Assembly: GCA_964390465.1 (NCBI GenBank)
Contig: CAYMIJ010000005.1
Coordinates: 128,955-192,954 of the forward strand
Direction: 5' to 3'
Length of the DNA stretch: 64,000 nucleotides
DNA from: JADZAI01 sp964390465
GTDB lineage: Bacteria > Pseudomonadota > Alphaproteobacteria > Micropepsales > Micropepsaceae
Shown here: positions 15,291 to 24,232 of the stretch, in pieces
How the letters are laid out: the number at the start of each line of letters is the position of its first letter
Numbering within the stretch: the first letter of the stretch is position 1
The notes under the pieces: generated by a model
Told to the model about the DNA's origin: nothing
What the model saw: the letters and a program-made list of their open reading frames with translations, nothing else
Databases searched by the model: none
Position numbers and translations under genes: made by a program

Positions 15291-16629
15291 GCATCGCCCC
15301 TTTTGGATGATCGCCTGCCGCCTCCAGCCGCTCACGCGGCCAGTCCATGGTGACGGAAGCGCCACCCTCAAAGGCATTGCCGAATGTGAGGATGGCACCG
15401 GTGCGCTCAAGCAGGGTCTTGGCAATGAAGAAGCCAAGACCCATGCCCGCATGGTTGCGACCAGGCTGTAGCGGAATCAGTGTATCGGTATTCGTTGGCA
15501 TTGTGCGGCCGGGCCGCGTGGTCACATACGGTTCACCCAGCCTGTGCAGCACATCAGGTGCAAAGCCCGGCCCGTTATCACGCACGCGCACGACAATGCG
15601 CGCGTCATCCCATTTGGCAGTGACCGTGACTGTGCTGGCCGCGTAGCCGGCGGCATTGGCGATGAGATTGCCGATCGCATAGCGCAGTTCAGGCATGACC
15701 TTGATGGCAGGCTGATCTTCAGCGCCGTCAATCAGGATGCGGATTTTCGCAGAGCGATAGGGTTCCGCCAGATCATCCAAGAAGGCGAGGAGCGGCAGAC
15801 GTGAATCCGGCCCGATCCCATCGCTTTCGCGGTGCTCGGCAAGACGTCTGAGAATAACGCGGCAACGCTCCACCTGAGCACGCAGCAGCGCTGCATCTTC
15901 AGCCAGCGGACCTTCCTTGGGCAGCTCGCGCTGGAGTTCCTTGGCAACGACGGCAATGGTGCCAAGCGGCGTGCCGAGCTCGTGCGCCGCCGCCGCTGCC
16001 AGACTGCCCAGAGCCGACAGTTTCTGTTCAGAGGCCAGCGCCCGCTCCATCGCCGCATAGCCGGCCTGAAGCCGCCACGCCTCCATCGAAATACGGGCCA
16101 GTGCAATCGTTATGAAGATAATGGTCGTGGCCAGCGCCACCCAGGTGGCCCCGACAAAGAGGGGCGGTAGGGCCAAGGTCTTTCCGGCCTCCCACGGGAG
16201 GGGAAAATGCCAGAAGGCCAGAACAACGAGCAGACACAGGGTCCAGCCGCACAGCAGCGCCGTGTAACGCAGATACAGCGACAGGGCGCCAACCACAGGT
16301 GCCGCCAGAAAGACGATCGCAAACGGATTTTGCACCCCGCCCGTCAGGAACAGAACTGAGGCCAGTTGCGTCTGATCAAACATGAGCAGAGCAAAGATGG
16401 CGCGATCAGATGGCCGTTTCTGCCCCGGCCAGTTCAGCCAGATGACGCCAGTCAGCAGGATCGATGCGCCAATGGAAAGCAGGCACATGACCAGCGGCAG
16501 TTCGAATCCCAGATTGTAGTGGACAAATAAAATGGCACCAAGCTGGCCAAACCCCGCCATCAACCGCAGCATGTTCAGTGTGCCGAGGCGCAGCTGACTA
16601 CTGCGAGGGGCTTCCTGCTGGCTGGCCAT
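15283..16629 (-). CDS. regB: Redox-sensing histidine kinase, RegB/ActS/PrrB family
   Basis: About 448 residues from the ATG at 16629; a GTG 36 nt upstream in frame is an alternative. Six hydrophobic segments span residues 20-180. The quinone-sensing motif GGVQNPF is at 97-103. H216 is in AAAAAHELGTPLGTI, and C256 in ERCRVILRRLAEH matches the redox-active cysteine of RegB. A HATPase domain follows (NLIANAAGYA; DNGPGF; GLGFFIAK). All diagnostic RegB features are kept, so it should sense membrane quinone and cytoplasmic redox state and phosphorylate RegA. Confidence 0.96.
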   Translation of the reverse strand: MASQQEAPRSSQLRLGTLNMLRLMAGFGQLGAILFVHYNLGFELPLVMCLLSIGASILLTGVIWLNWPGQKRPSDRAIFALLMFDQTQLASVLFLTGGVQNPFAIVFLAAPVVGALSLYLRYTALLCGWTLCLLVVLAFWHFPLPWEAGKTLALPPLFVGATWVALATTIIFITIALARISMEAWRLQAGYAAMERALASEQKLSALGSLAAAAAHELGTPLGTIAVVAKELQRELPKEGPLAEDAALLRAQVERCRVILRRLAEHRESDGIGPDSRLPLLAFLDDLAEPYRSAKIRILIDGAEDQPAIKVMPELRYAIGNLIANAAGYAASTVTVTAKWDDARIVVRVRDNGPGFAPDVLHRLGEPYVTTRPGRTMPTNTDTLIPLQPGRNHAGMGLGFFIAKTLLERTGAILTFGNAFEGGASVTMDWPRERLEAAGDHPKGAMHV

Positions 16630-16814
16630 GCCCAGAAAATTCAAAGGGTTAAGGGTCAGACTCACGTCACAGCCAAGGTCATCGTAAGGCACAACCCTAA
16701 AGCGGGGCTGAACTGAGGGCAAACACGAAACGCCTCGTCAAGGTTTTGCGCGCCTAATAAAGCTTGACGCCGCTTTTGTGCGCCGCACAAATATGGCTCC
16801 ACAGGGGACACATC

Positions 16815-18059
16815 GTGCATCGCAGTTTTCTTTACGCCGCTGTCGACGGCGCCAAGCGCGCCGCGCAGCCCATGCGGGCCATGGCCGAGCTTTCCGCACA
16901 GGCCCTGCGCACGCCGCTGAACCCCTGGTCGCGCACCGAGGCTGGACGACGCTGGGCCGCGGCCTGCGACGTGTTCGAGCAGATGTGGCGCATCTATCCC
17001 AAGCCAGCCTTCAACCTGCCCTTCACCGAAGTGAATGGCGAGCGACTGGCCATCATTGAAAAGCCGGTCTGGTCGCGCCCTTTCGGTACGCTGTTGCATT
17101 TCGAAAAGCAGATCGGCCCCAAGGCGAAACTGAAACCGCAACCCAAGGTGCTGATCGCAGCGCCTCTGTCGGGCCATTTCGCCACCCTGCTGCGCGGCAC
17201 GGTCGAAGCCATGCTGCCCGGCCATGATGTCTATATCACCGACTGGACCGATGCGCGGCTGGTGCCGGTGAACGAAGGCCGCTTCGGGCTGGATGAGTAT
17301 GTTGAATACATCATGGAGATGCTGCGGCATCTTGGCCCCGGCACGCATCTGATGGCGGTGTGCCAGCCCGGCCCCGCCTGCCTTGCCGCCGCCGCCCTGA
17401 TGCACGAGGACAAAGAGGACGCACGCCCTGCCTCGCTGACCATCATGGGTTCGCCCATCGACGCGCGACGCTCTCCCACCCAGCCCAACCGGCTGAGCGA
17501 GGAGCGCCCCTTTTCGTGGTTCGAGGAAAAGATGATCCATACCGTGCCGTGGCCCTATCCGGGCGCGGGACGGCGGGTCTATCCGGGCTTCCTGCAGCTG
17601 ACCGCCTTCATCAACATGAACCGCGACCGCCACGCCGACGCGCAGCGCGACTTCTACAACAATCTCATCAAGGGCGATGGCGAGAGCGTGCAGAAGCACC
17701 GCGAGTTCTATGATGAATATCTTTCGGTGCTGGACCTTTCCGCCGAGTTCTATCTCGACACGATCGACCGCGTGTTCCAGCGCTTTGAACTGGCGACGGG
17801 CACATTCCATTTCCGTGGCCGTCTGGTGAAGCCGGCAGCCATCCGCGACATGGGGCTGATGACCGTGGAAGGCGAGAAGGACGATATTTCAGGCGTCGGC
17901 CAGACCCAGGCGGCGCATGCGCTGTGCCCATCTATCCCCGACAGACGCAAGGTTCTGTATGTGCATCCGCAGGTCGGGCATTACGGCGTCTTCAACGGCA
18001 AGCGCTGGCGCACCGACATCCAGCCCCGCGTCGCCGATTTCATCAAGGCGAATGGGTGA
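16815..18059 (+). CDS. phaZ: Intracellular polyhydroxyalkanoate depolymerase
   Basis: 414 residues from a GTG preceded by AGGGG at 7-8 nt. The sequence matches the PhaZ1-type intracellular depolymerases: YEMQ-like N-terminal helix, PFTEVNGERL..., and the alpha/beta-hydrolase nucleophile region MAVCQPGPACLAAA, where Cys takes the place of Ser as known for this family. Later conserved segments are LMTVEGEKDDISG (Asp) and HPQVGHYGVFNGKRW (His). It degrades stored poly(3-hydroxybutyrate) granules. The presence implies the organism makes PHA, but no synthase gene is in the window. Confidence 0.95.
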   Translation: MHRSFLYAAVDGAKRAAQPMRAMAELSAQALRTPLNPWSRTEAGRRWAAACDVFEQMWRIYPKPAFNLPFTEVNGERLAIIEKPVWSRPFGTLLHFEKQIGPKAKLKPQPKVLIAAPLSGHFATLLRGTVEAMLPGHDVYITDWTDARLVPVNEGRFGLDEYVEYIMEMLRHLGPGTHLMAVCQPGPACLAAAALMHEDKEDARPASLTIMGSPIDARRSPTQPNRLSEERPFSWFEEKMIHTVPWPYPGAGRRVYPGFLQLTAFINMNRDRHADAQRDFYNNLIKGDGESVQKHREFYDEYLSVLDLSAEFYLDTIDRVFQRFELATGTFHFRGRLVKPAAIRDMGLMTVEGEKDDISGVGQTQAAHALCPSIPDRRKVLYVHPQVGHYGVFNGKRWRTDIQPRVADFIKANG

Positions 18060-18234
18060 GCACTGTTGCTGCAGCCACTGCATCTGGAACGGATGATGGC
18101 ATTCATCCCAACCCCATGAAGGTCGCGTGCTGGCGAAGTGTCCCTGAGAATGCTATTCTGTGCCCTCAACCCTGCGCACGGAGAATGACGACATTTCTCA
18201 TGCCGGCGCATCACACCTTCAGGTCTGCGCTCGC

Positions 18235-19284
18235 ATGACTCATCAGATTGTGCCGGTCGTCATGTGCGGGGGAGCTGGAACCCGACTTTGGCCGCTATCC
18301 GTCAACAGCCATCCCAAGCCGTTTCATGTCATGGGCGGCGGCATGGAGACCCTGTTTCAGGCGACAGTGAACCGCCTGCGCGGCCATCTCGAAGGCGCAG
18401 ATTCGCCTGGCATCATCTGTGGCGCGGCGCATGTTGATCTCGTGGAAAGCCAGTTGAAGGAAATTGGCGTGAAGCCGCGCTGGATCATTTCCGAGCCGGT
18501 GGGCCGCAACACCGCAGCGGTGGCCGCGCTTACAGCACTCATGGCCGATGCCGACGGTGCACAGGTGGCGCTCCTGCTGCCTGCTGACCACATCATCAAG
18601 AACCCGGCCGCTTTCTGCGAGGCGGTGAAAACCGGGCTGCAGGCCACCTCAACACACATCGTTACATTCGGCGCAAAAGCGGCCGAGAACAATATCGGAT
18701 ATGGTTATATCCAGACAGGTGATGAGCTGGCCGCAGGGGTTCGTGCCTGTGCCGCGTTCAAGGAAAAGCCCGACGCACAAACCGCCCAGACCTATGTTGA
18801 TGCCGGCGATTACGTCTGGAACACTGGCATGTTCCTGTTTTCGCCAAAGGTCATGCTACGTGAGTTTGAGGCGCATCGCCCTGACATTCTGCTCGCCTGC
18901 CGCTCGGTCCTTCACACGGCCGGACGTCATGGTGTGCTGCATGAGTTGCCGCTGGCCACCTTTGCGACGGTTCCTGAAATATCCATCGACCATGCCGTCA
19001 TGGAACCTTCAACACATGTGGCCGTGGTGCCCTGCGACATGGGCTGGGCAGATGTCGGCTGCTGGAGCGAGCTCTGGAAGCTCGCGCCCAAAGATGCCGA
19101 GGGCAATTACGTGCACGGTCGCGCCCATCTTCATAACGTTCACAACTCGGTTATTCGCACAGACGGCACGCCCGTTTCCGTCATAGGTCTCGACGATATC
19201 GTGGTGGTGGCGACCCGTGATGGCGTGCTGGTCACGCCCAAGGCGCATGATCAGGACGTTAAAAAGGTCGTTCACAAAGACTGA
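18235..19284 (+). CDS. Mannose-1-phosphate guanylyltransferase
   Basis: 349 residues. The nucleotidyltransferase signature VVMCGGAGTRLWPLSVNSHPKPF is at the N-terminus, followed by GRNTAAVAALTAL, LLPADH, FKEKPD, and YVWNTGMFLF. It is the single-domain form without the C-terminal phosphomannose isomerase fused in ManC/AlgA. It makes GDP-mannose for surface polysaccharide. The ribosome site is weak (CAGGTC). Its last 13 nt overlap the end of the convergent GT25 gene, a neighbour with a related glycan role. Confidence 0.93.
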   Translation: MTHQIVPVVMCGGAGTRLWPLSVNSHPKPFHVMGGGMETLFQATVNRLRGHLEGADSPGIICGAAHVDLVESQLKEIGVKPRWIISEPVGRNTAAVAALTALMADADGAQVALLLPADHIIKNPAAFCEAVKTGLQATSTHIVTFGAKAAENNIGYGYIQTGDELAAGVRACAAFKEKPDAQTAQTYVDAGDYVWNTGMFLFSPKVMLREFEAHRPDILLACRSVLHTAGRHGVLHELPLATFATVPEISIDHAVMEPSTHVAVVPCDMGWADVGCWSELWKLAPKDAEGNYVHGRAHLHNVHNSVIRTDGTPVSVIGLDDIVVVATRDGVLVTPKAHDQDVKKVVHKD

Positions 19285-20120
19285 CCCTGTTGCGGTGTCA
19301 CGGGCCAGACACGCGACCACGGCGCCAGCGTCAAACGCCCGCGCCCTCCAAACAGCGACATTTGTCGGCGCCAGCGGCTGAGATAGCGCCCACCCGTATC
19401 GGCTCTGACATGACGCTGCCATGCATCAAGTTTCTCAACCGATGAGCGCAAGGTCGGACCGCGCGGATCATTCCGCGAGCTTTCCACAAGAGCCTGCCGC
19501 ACAGGAAATGGCGCGCAATCCAGGGTAACGAGATTGTGCCGCCAGAGATTGCTGAGGAAATTGTCAAAAGGCTCGAACACGCCGTCAGCCCGCTCGATCA
19601 GTCTGGCCGCAGCTTCCTGTGTCACGAGATAAGCGGCCCCTCCAGATGCCGGATTGAGCGATGCAACAAGCTGATAGGATGGGCCAGCGGGCGCAATGTC
19701 GAGCACGGGCCGCCGCCCTTTACGGCGCATCCCTTCCAGCTTCACCATCTGCCAAAGCCTGCGATAGCCAAGTATGGCCTCCAGCGCCTGAACAATATCA
19801 GGCGCGAACTCAGCGTCGTCTTCCAGGATAAGGCCAAATGGCTTGCCACTTTCCCGGAACGCGGCAAGCGCCTTGAGATGGCTTTGAAAGCAGGCTTCCT
19901 CGCCCACCACATAATGACGGCCATCCCAATTCGTTTCGATCAGCACATCGTCGCGGGAGATGGTCAACCCGCCGCGGGGCACGAAGGTGTCAGAACGCCT
20001 GTCTATGGCGGTGATACGCGTGGCTGCGAGCCCCGTCATTTCAAGCTGACGCATCATGAACGCCCAACGGTCTTTGCAGCGGTCGAGGTTGATGATGAAG
20101 ACGCCAAGCCGATCCAGCAT
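19272..20120 (-). CDS. Glycosyltransferase family 25 protein (LPS-type)
   Basis: 282 residues. Begins with RLGVFIINLDRCKDRWAFM, the GT25 opening, then GEEACFQSHLKALAAF and LILEDDAEF, the acidic metal-binding motif of the family. This start has GGAG 8 nt upstream; two earlier in-frame ATGs (20138, 20153) have none. GT25 enzymes add sugars, often galactose, to lipooligosaccharide or polysaccharide; the exact donor cannot be told. It is convergent with the guanylyltransferase gene and both suggest cell-surface glycan synthesis. Confidence 0.9.
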   Translation of the reverse strand: MLDRLGVFIINLDRCKDRWAFMMRQLEMTGLAATRITAIDRRSDTFVPRGGLTISRDDVLIETNWDGRHYVVGEEACFQSHLKALAAFRESGKPFGLILEDDAEFAPDIVQALEAILGYRRLWQMVKLEGMRRKGRRPVLDIAPAGPSYQLVASLNPASGGAAYLVTQEAAARLIERADGVFEPFDNFLSNLWRHNLVTLDCAPFPVRQALVESSRNDPRGPTLRSSVEKLDAWQRHVRADTGGRYLSRWRRQMSLFGGRGRLTLAPWSRVWPVTPQQGQSL

Positions 20121-20275
20121 GATTTCATCTCCAGTCATGACGGGCCGGTTCATCTTGTGATGCCGACGGACGACATGTGCGCCCGCGCCTGACCGACCGC
20201 CAGACGTTTCTTACGATCTTGCAGCCGCGCTTGCACCCATACGGTCTAGCCGTTAGACCCGCGCGATCAGCCTGC

Positions 20276-20350
<75 letters not shown>

Positions 20351-20409
20351 ATCCTGCCAGCCTGTAACGGCATGCGGATTCAGACTTCGCACAGCACACC
20401 AGCACGATG

Positions 20410-20673
20410 TCAGACGAAAATCCGGTAGGGCGCGATGATGCCATCGGGCGACTTGATGGCGAACTCGTTGCCGCGATCTGCCTCGGCTACCAGCGCTTCG
20501 TAGACGCGGATCGCGTTGCGGATGACCTCGGCATAGGAGGCGGCTTCCGTTTTATCCTTCAATCGTTGCAGACGCTCCATAGCCTGTGGCGGCATTTCAA
20601 GCTGCACACGGGTGGTGGTGCGGCCTTCATCTTCGACGAAGCGGCGGCGCATGTGATGACGTTCCCTGTGCAT
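20410..20673 (-). CDS. Ribbon-helix-helix DNA-binding protein
   Basis: 87 residues. The central part has the RHH pattern: beta strand TTTRVQLEMP, helix A QAMERLQRLKDKT, helix B SYAEVIRNAIRVYEALV, typical of CopG/MetJ-type repressors; Arg-rich N-terminal extension and a short C-terminal tail (GIIAPYRIFV). It would act as a dimeric transcription regulator. It follows a small membrane-protein gene by 3 nt, and a palindrome lies upstream of that gene (21128-21139), suggesting autoregulation, which is an inference. A toxin partner is not present, so it is not an obvious antitoxin. Confidence 0.82.
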   Translation of the reverse strand: MHRERHHMRRRFVEDEGRTTTRVQLEMPPQAMERLQRLKDKTEAASYAEVIRNAIRVYEALVAEADRGNEFAIKSPDGIIAPYRIFV

Positions 20674-20676
20674 GGT

Positions 20677-21078
20677 TCAACCCCGCGCTCTGCGGCGTTC
20701 GTCGCGGCGGCGCTGGATGGCCAGCCAGGCCCGCCGTTCCTCGCGGGCCTCAGCCCCGCCAAAGAGGGTTTTGGCAACCCAAACTGCGAAGACGATCGCG
20801 GCCGCCAGCAGCAGGCCCCGCGGCCCATGATGCGCAAAAAGGCTGAGCGCACCGTAGATGCCGAGCAGAATGACGACAGCGCTGAGCAGGCTGGATCGGC
20901 CATGGCGCCGCTTGCGATAGCGCCGGGCGAGTTCCGCCTCATCGGCATCAAAGTCGTCGTCCACCGGACGGGGCGCAGACTCAACCCCATGCGAGGCGCG
21001 GTCGCGGCTGCCCTCTGACACATCGGCAGGGAATGCATCCCCCACACCAACATTGAACCTGGCCAATTCACCCTCCAT
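20677..21078 (-). CDS. Small membrane protein, unknown function
   Basis: 133 residues. An acidic N-terminal half (DDDFDADEAELARRY) is followed by a basic stretch, two adjacent membrane helices (about residues 62-82 and 89-106), and a very basic, Arg-rich C-terminal tail. Both ends should be cytoplasmic. I do not recognise the family. It lies directly before the RHH gene on the same strand, probably one transcript. The region upstream contains TATATT and a 12-bp palindrome. Confidence 0.7.
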   Translation of the reverse strand: MEGELARFNVGVGDAFPADVSEGSRDRASHGVESAPRPVDDDFDADEAELARRYRKRRHGRSSLLSAVVILLGIYGALSLFAHHGPRGLLLAAAIVFAVWVAKTLFGGAEAREERRAWLAIQRRRDERRRARG

Positions 21079-21127
21079 CAGCGGCCGTCTACTGAAGTGA
21101 ATATAGCAGGAAACATCAAAAATACAT

Positions 21128-21139
21128 CATCATATGATG
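21128..21139. promoter_or_regulatory. Palindrome CATCATATGATG, possible operator
   Basis: A perfect 12-bp palindrome in A/T-rich sequence, 50-60 nt upstream of the membrane protein/RHH gene pair on the minus strand. RHH repressors usually bind short palindromic or repeated sites near their own promoter. Function is not shown by sequence. Confidence 0.4.
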
Positions 21140-21178
21140 TGATTGTGGCTACAACGCCCTCACAATCACCCCAAACAG

Positions 21179-21205
21179 AAACCCCGGCACAAAGGGCCGG
21201 GGTTT
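21179..21205 (-). terminator. Intrinsic terminator of the M13 peptidase gene
   Basis: AAACCCCGGC and GCCGGGGTTT form a 10-bp perfect stem with a 7-nt loop. On the minus strand it follows the peptidase stop by about 37 nt; the tail is TTTCTGTTT. Confidence 0.75.
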
Positions 21206-21242
21206 GCAGACGAAGCTGGGAGGCGTCACGAGACGCGGGGGA

Positions 21243-23270
21243 TCACCAGAGCCGGGCGCGGTTTTCCGGGGCCAGATACATCTTCGCATCCGGCGTAATG
21301 CCGAACGCGTCGTACCAGGGGCCGAAGTTCCGCACGATCCCGTTGACCCGGTAATAGGGCGGTGCGTGCTCATCCGCGACAAGCTGCTGGCGTAGCGCGT
21401 CTTCCCGCATCTTGGTGCGCCAGCTCATCGCATAAGCCATGAAGAAGCGCTGATCGCCCGTCAGACCATCAATCACCGGCGCGTCCTTGCCGCCCAGCGC
21501 CAGATGATAGGCGCGATAGGCGATGGCGAGACCCGCCAGATCGGCGATATTTTCGCCCTGTGTATTCTCGCCCCGGATCGTGAGGCCCGGCAGCGGTTCA
21601 TAGGCATTGTACTGTGCGATCAGCTTCTTCGCCTCGGCGATATAGGCCTCGGCATCCTTGCTGGTCCACCAATCGCGGATCGCGCCGGTTTCGTCATACT
21701 GGCGGCCCTGATCGTCAAAGCCGTGACTGATTTCATGGCCGATGGTCGCGCCAGTTGCGCCGTAATTTACGGCGAGGTCCGCTTCAGGATCGAAGTAAGG
21801 CGGCTGAAGGATGCCCGCAGGAAAGACGATCTCGTTGGCGACCGGAGAATTATAGGCATTCACGGTCGGCGGCGTCATGCCCCATTCGCTGCGGTCGATC
21901 GGGCCGGCGATGCGGGCCGTCTGACGCGCCCAGTCAAACTGAACAGCGCGCACAACATTGCCAAACGCATCATCCGGTTTGATGTCGAGTGACGCATAAT
22001 CGCGCCACGTATCGGGATAGCCGATCTTCACGCCCATGCGATCGAGCTTGGTGTGCGCCTGACCTTTGGTGGCATCATCCAGCCAGCCTGCTTCATCAAT
22101 CATCTGGCCCAGGGCGGTTTTCAGATTGGCGACCATATCGGTCATCATCGCCTTGGATGAGGGTGGGAAGCGCAGCTTCACATAGGCCTCGCCCATCGCC
22201 TCGCCCATCATGGTGTCAATAAGGCCAAGAGCGCGCTTCCAGCGGTCGCGCTGCACTTCCTGCCCGTTCAGCGTGCGGTCATAGAAATCAAACGAGGCTT
22301 CCTCCAGCGCCTTGGTGAGATAAGGCGCGGCGGCCGAAATCTGGTGGAAGGCGAGATAGGCCTTCCATGTGTCGAGCGGGGTTTTCTGGGCGAGCGCCGC
22401 CAGACCCGCGAGTGCCGTATTCTGCACCATCACGAAATTGGGCGTGGCATTGAGTTGGGCCGCGTCGAGCCATGCCGCCCAGTCAAAGCCAGGCGCCGCC
22501 GTTGCAAGCCCTGCTGCGTCAGCGGGATTGTAGGTCTTGACCGTGTCGCGCGAGTCTTCCAGCGACCAGTGGATTTTAGCGATCTCGGTTTCCAGCGCGT
22601 AGATGGTCTCAGCCTTCGCCTTGCCATCCGCGATGCCCGCAAGGCCAAGCACCTTTTCGATATAGGCCTTGTAAGCGGCACGATATTTTTCGTTTTCGGG
22701 CGTGTCTTTCAGATAATAGTCGCGATCCGGCAGCCCGAGACCGGACTGATAGACATAGGCTGCATAACGGGTGGGCGCCTTGGCGTCGGCGTCGATGTAA
22801 ACCCCAAACGGGACATCAACATGTTCCGTCATCATGGCGCCAAACACACGGGCGAGATCAGCCGGTGTTGCGATGGCATTGATCGCATCGAGGCGCGATT
22901 GCACCGGCGCGATGCCTTTCGTGTCCATCGCCGCCTGATCCATGAACGAGGCATAGAAATCGCCGACCTTGCGCTCGGTTGACCCGGATGCGGCATTCTT
23001 CGCGTTTTCAGCGATGGTCTTCAGGTCAGCTTCTGCGCGTTCATAAATGTCGTGGCCATCGCTGGTGGAGGCGCGGTCAGGTGGAATCTGCGTGCGTTTG
23101 TCCCAGCCACCATTGACGAACATGTAGAAATCATCGCCGGGTTTGACGGCGGTGTTCTGGTCGCTGAGCACAAGGCCCCATTCGCCGTAGACCGCCTTGG
23201 CGAAAGCACCGGGCGCAACGAGCGCAGATGCCAGAAGAAGGGCGGGAAGGAGTTTGAGACGCGATGACAT
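21243..23270 (-). CDS. M13 family zinc metallopeptidase (neprilysin/PepO-like), exported
   Basis: 675 residues with a signal peptide (cleavage near GAFA-KA). The M13 catalytic motif ATIGHEISHGFDDQG gives the HExxH zinc site, and ENIADLAGLAIAYRAY provides the third ligand Glu and the catalytic Asp. The N-terminal half (VKPGDDFYMFVNGGWDKRTQIPPDRASTS) is the peptidase M13 N-domain. NAYNSP near the active site is the conserved NAYY-like substrate-binding motif. It would cleave small peptides in the periplasm or outside. Length is usual for the family. It is monocistronic with its own terminator. Confidence 0.95.
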   Translation of the reverse strand: MSSRLKLLPALLLASALVAPGAFAKAVYGEWGLVLSDQNTAVKPGDDFYMFVNGGWDKRTQIPPDRASTSDGHDIYERAEADLKTIAENAKNAASGSTERKVGDFYASFMDQAAMDTKGIAPVQSRLDAINAIATPADLARVFGAMMTEHVDVPFGVYIDADAKAPTRYAAYVYQSGLGLPDRDYYLKDTPENEKYRAAYKAYIEKVLGLAGIADGKAKAETIYALETEIAKIHWSLEDSRDTVKTYNPADAAGLATAAPGFDWAAWLDAAQLNATPNFVMVQNTALAGLAALAQKTPLDTWKAYLAFHQISAAAPYLTKALEEASFDFYDRTLNGQEVQRDRWKRALGLIDTMMGEAMGEAYVKLRFPPSSKAMMTDMVANLKTALGQMIDEAGWLDDATKGQAHTKLDRMGVKIGYPDTWRDYASLDIKPDDAFGNVVRAVQFDWARQTARIAGPIDRSEWGMTPPTVNAYNSPVANEIVFPAGILQPPYFDPEADLAVNYGATGATIGHEISHGFDDQGRQYDETGAIRDWWTSKDAEAYIAEAKKLIAQYNAYEPLPGLTIRGENTQGENIADLAGLAIAYRAYHLALGGKDAPVIDGLTGDQRFFMAYAMSWRTKMREDALRQQLVADEHAPPYYRVNGIVRNFGPWYDAFGITPDAKMYLAPENRARLW

Positions 23271-23388
23271 GGAGGCTCCCTGAATGGTCTGTGTTTGGTG
23301 CGGACACTAACCCAAGCCCTCCCACCACCAAGATGACGTATGCGTGAGTTTAGTGCCGTTGCTGTGCGCGGGAGCGCAGCCCGAATGT

Positions 23389-23853
23389 TCAGGGCGTGAT
23401 GGGGGTGATCCGCGCGCCGACGCGATTGAAGGTGGCCGGCCCGTAATAGGCCATCTCTGAATCCACCAGCGTGAAGCTGTCAGGGCCGGTGATGATCAGC
23501 GTCCATTCGGTGCCGTGCCCGCCACCCTGATCGAGCGTGACCTTGATGGTCTTCGTGTCGATGCGCTCCGCCTTCCACGCCCCTGTCACTGACTGTGTGC
23601 TCAGCGCGTTCACCGGCGGGATGCCCATCAGGGTCACCATGGTGGCATTGTCCGTTCCGAAAGCCACGGTGCGCAGCAGCCCGGTGTGACCCAGACCCTC
23701 TGGGTAGACCCAGCCCTGCTGCTGCCATGTGCCCATCAGGTCAGCCTGGATGGCGCTGACCTCACGCGGCGGAGTCAACGCATCGGCAAGGGCCGTCGTG
23801 TGCAGCACGGGCTGCGTCAGAGCGAGCGCAAGGACGATCGTTTTGAGTGTCAT
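23389..23853 (-). CDS. Secreted hypothetical protein
   Basis: 154 residues with a signal peptide (cleavage near TALA-DAL). A single beta-rich domain follows, with MGTWQQQGWVYPEG and KTIKVTLDQGGGHGTEWTLIITGPDSFTLVD; it reads like a small lipocalin or META-like fold, but I do not recognise the family. The ATG at 23853 is chosen because it begins the signal peptide; the longer frame has no support. It lies between the M13 peptidase and rpmH promoter region. Confidence 0.65.
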   Translation of the reverse strand: MTLKTIVLALALTQPVLHTTALADALTPPREVSAIQADLMGTWQQQGWVYPEGLGHTGLLRTVAFGTDNATMVTLMGIPPVNALSTQSVTGAWKAERIDTKTIKVTLDQGGGHGTEWTLIITGPDSFTLVDSEMAYYGPATFNRVGARITPITP

Positions 23854-23963
23854 GGGGCACCTGTGCGGCAAGAACCGGGTCATGATAGCCGTGATTATGA
23901 CTCTGGACAGAAAATCGGCCTTTTCCGGGGCGGGCGAGGTGCTGTTTGTTAACCTCACGAAGG

Positions 23964-23992
23964 TTGACTCACGCGGTCTCTTCCCGTATCCA
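23964..23992 (+). promoter_or_regulatory. Sigma-70 promoter upstream of rpmH
   Basis: TTGACT (23964-23969), exact 17-nt spacer, TATCCA (23987-23992), 71 nt before the rpmH start. It should drive the rpmH-rnpA-yidD-yidC-yihA-argB chain. Confidence 0.6.
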
Positions 23993-24063
23993 CCCGCCTC
24001 TTTTGCGAAATGGCCGGTTTTGGGCGCGACGGACGCGACCCTGGCCTGTTGGAGTCGAGTATC

Positions 24064-24198
24064 ATGAAGCGCACCTATCAGCCCTCGAAGCTCATCCGTA
24101 AGCGCCGTCACGGCTTCCGCGCCCGCCTTGAGACCAAAGGCGGCCGCAGGGTGTTGGCCCGTCGCCGCGCCCATGGCCGCAAGCGCCTGTCGGCCTGA
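24064..24198 (+). CDS. rpmH: 50S ribosomal protein L34
   Basis: 44 residues, MKRTYQPSKLIRKRRHGFRAR and the C-terminal GRKRLSA, identical in layout to L34 across bacteria. Located at the head of the rpmH-rnpA-yidD-yidC unit, which is usually near the replication origin region or its relic. Confidence 0.99.
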   Translation: MKRTYQPSKLIRKRRHGFRARLETKGGRRVLARRRAHGRKRLSA

Positions 24199-24232
24199 TT
24201 TGACCTGAACGGGCTGAAAGGCCCGTGTTGTC

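Noticed and set aside
20410..21078. Toxin-antitoxin module
   Set aside because: The RHH protein is paired with a membrane protein, not a recognisable RelE, VapC or MazF toxin, and the arrangement is not typical.
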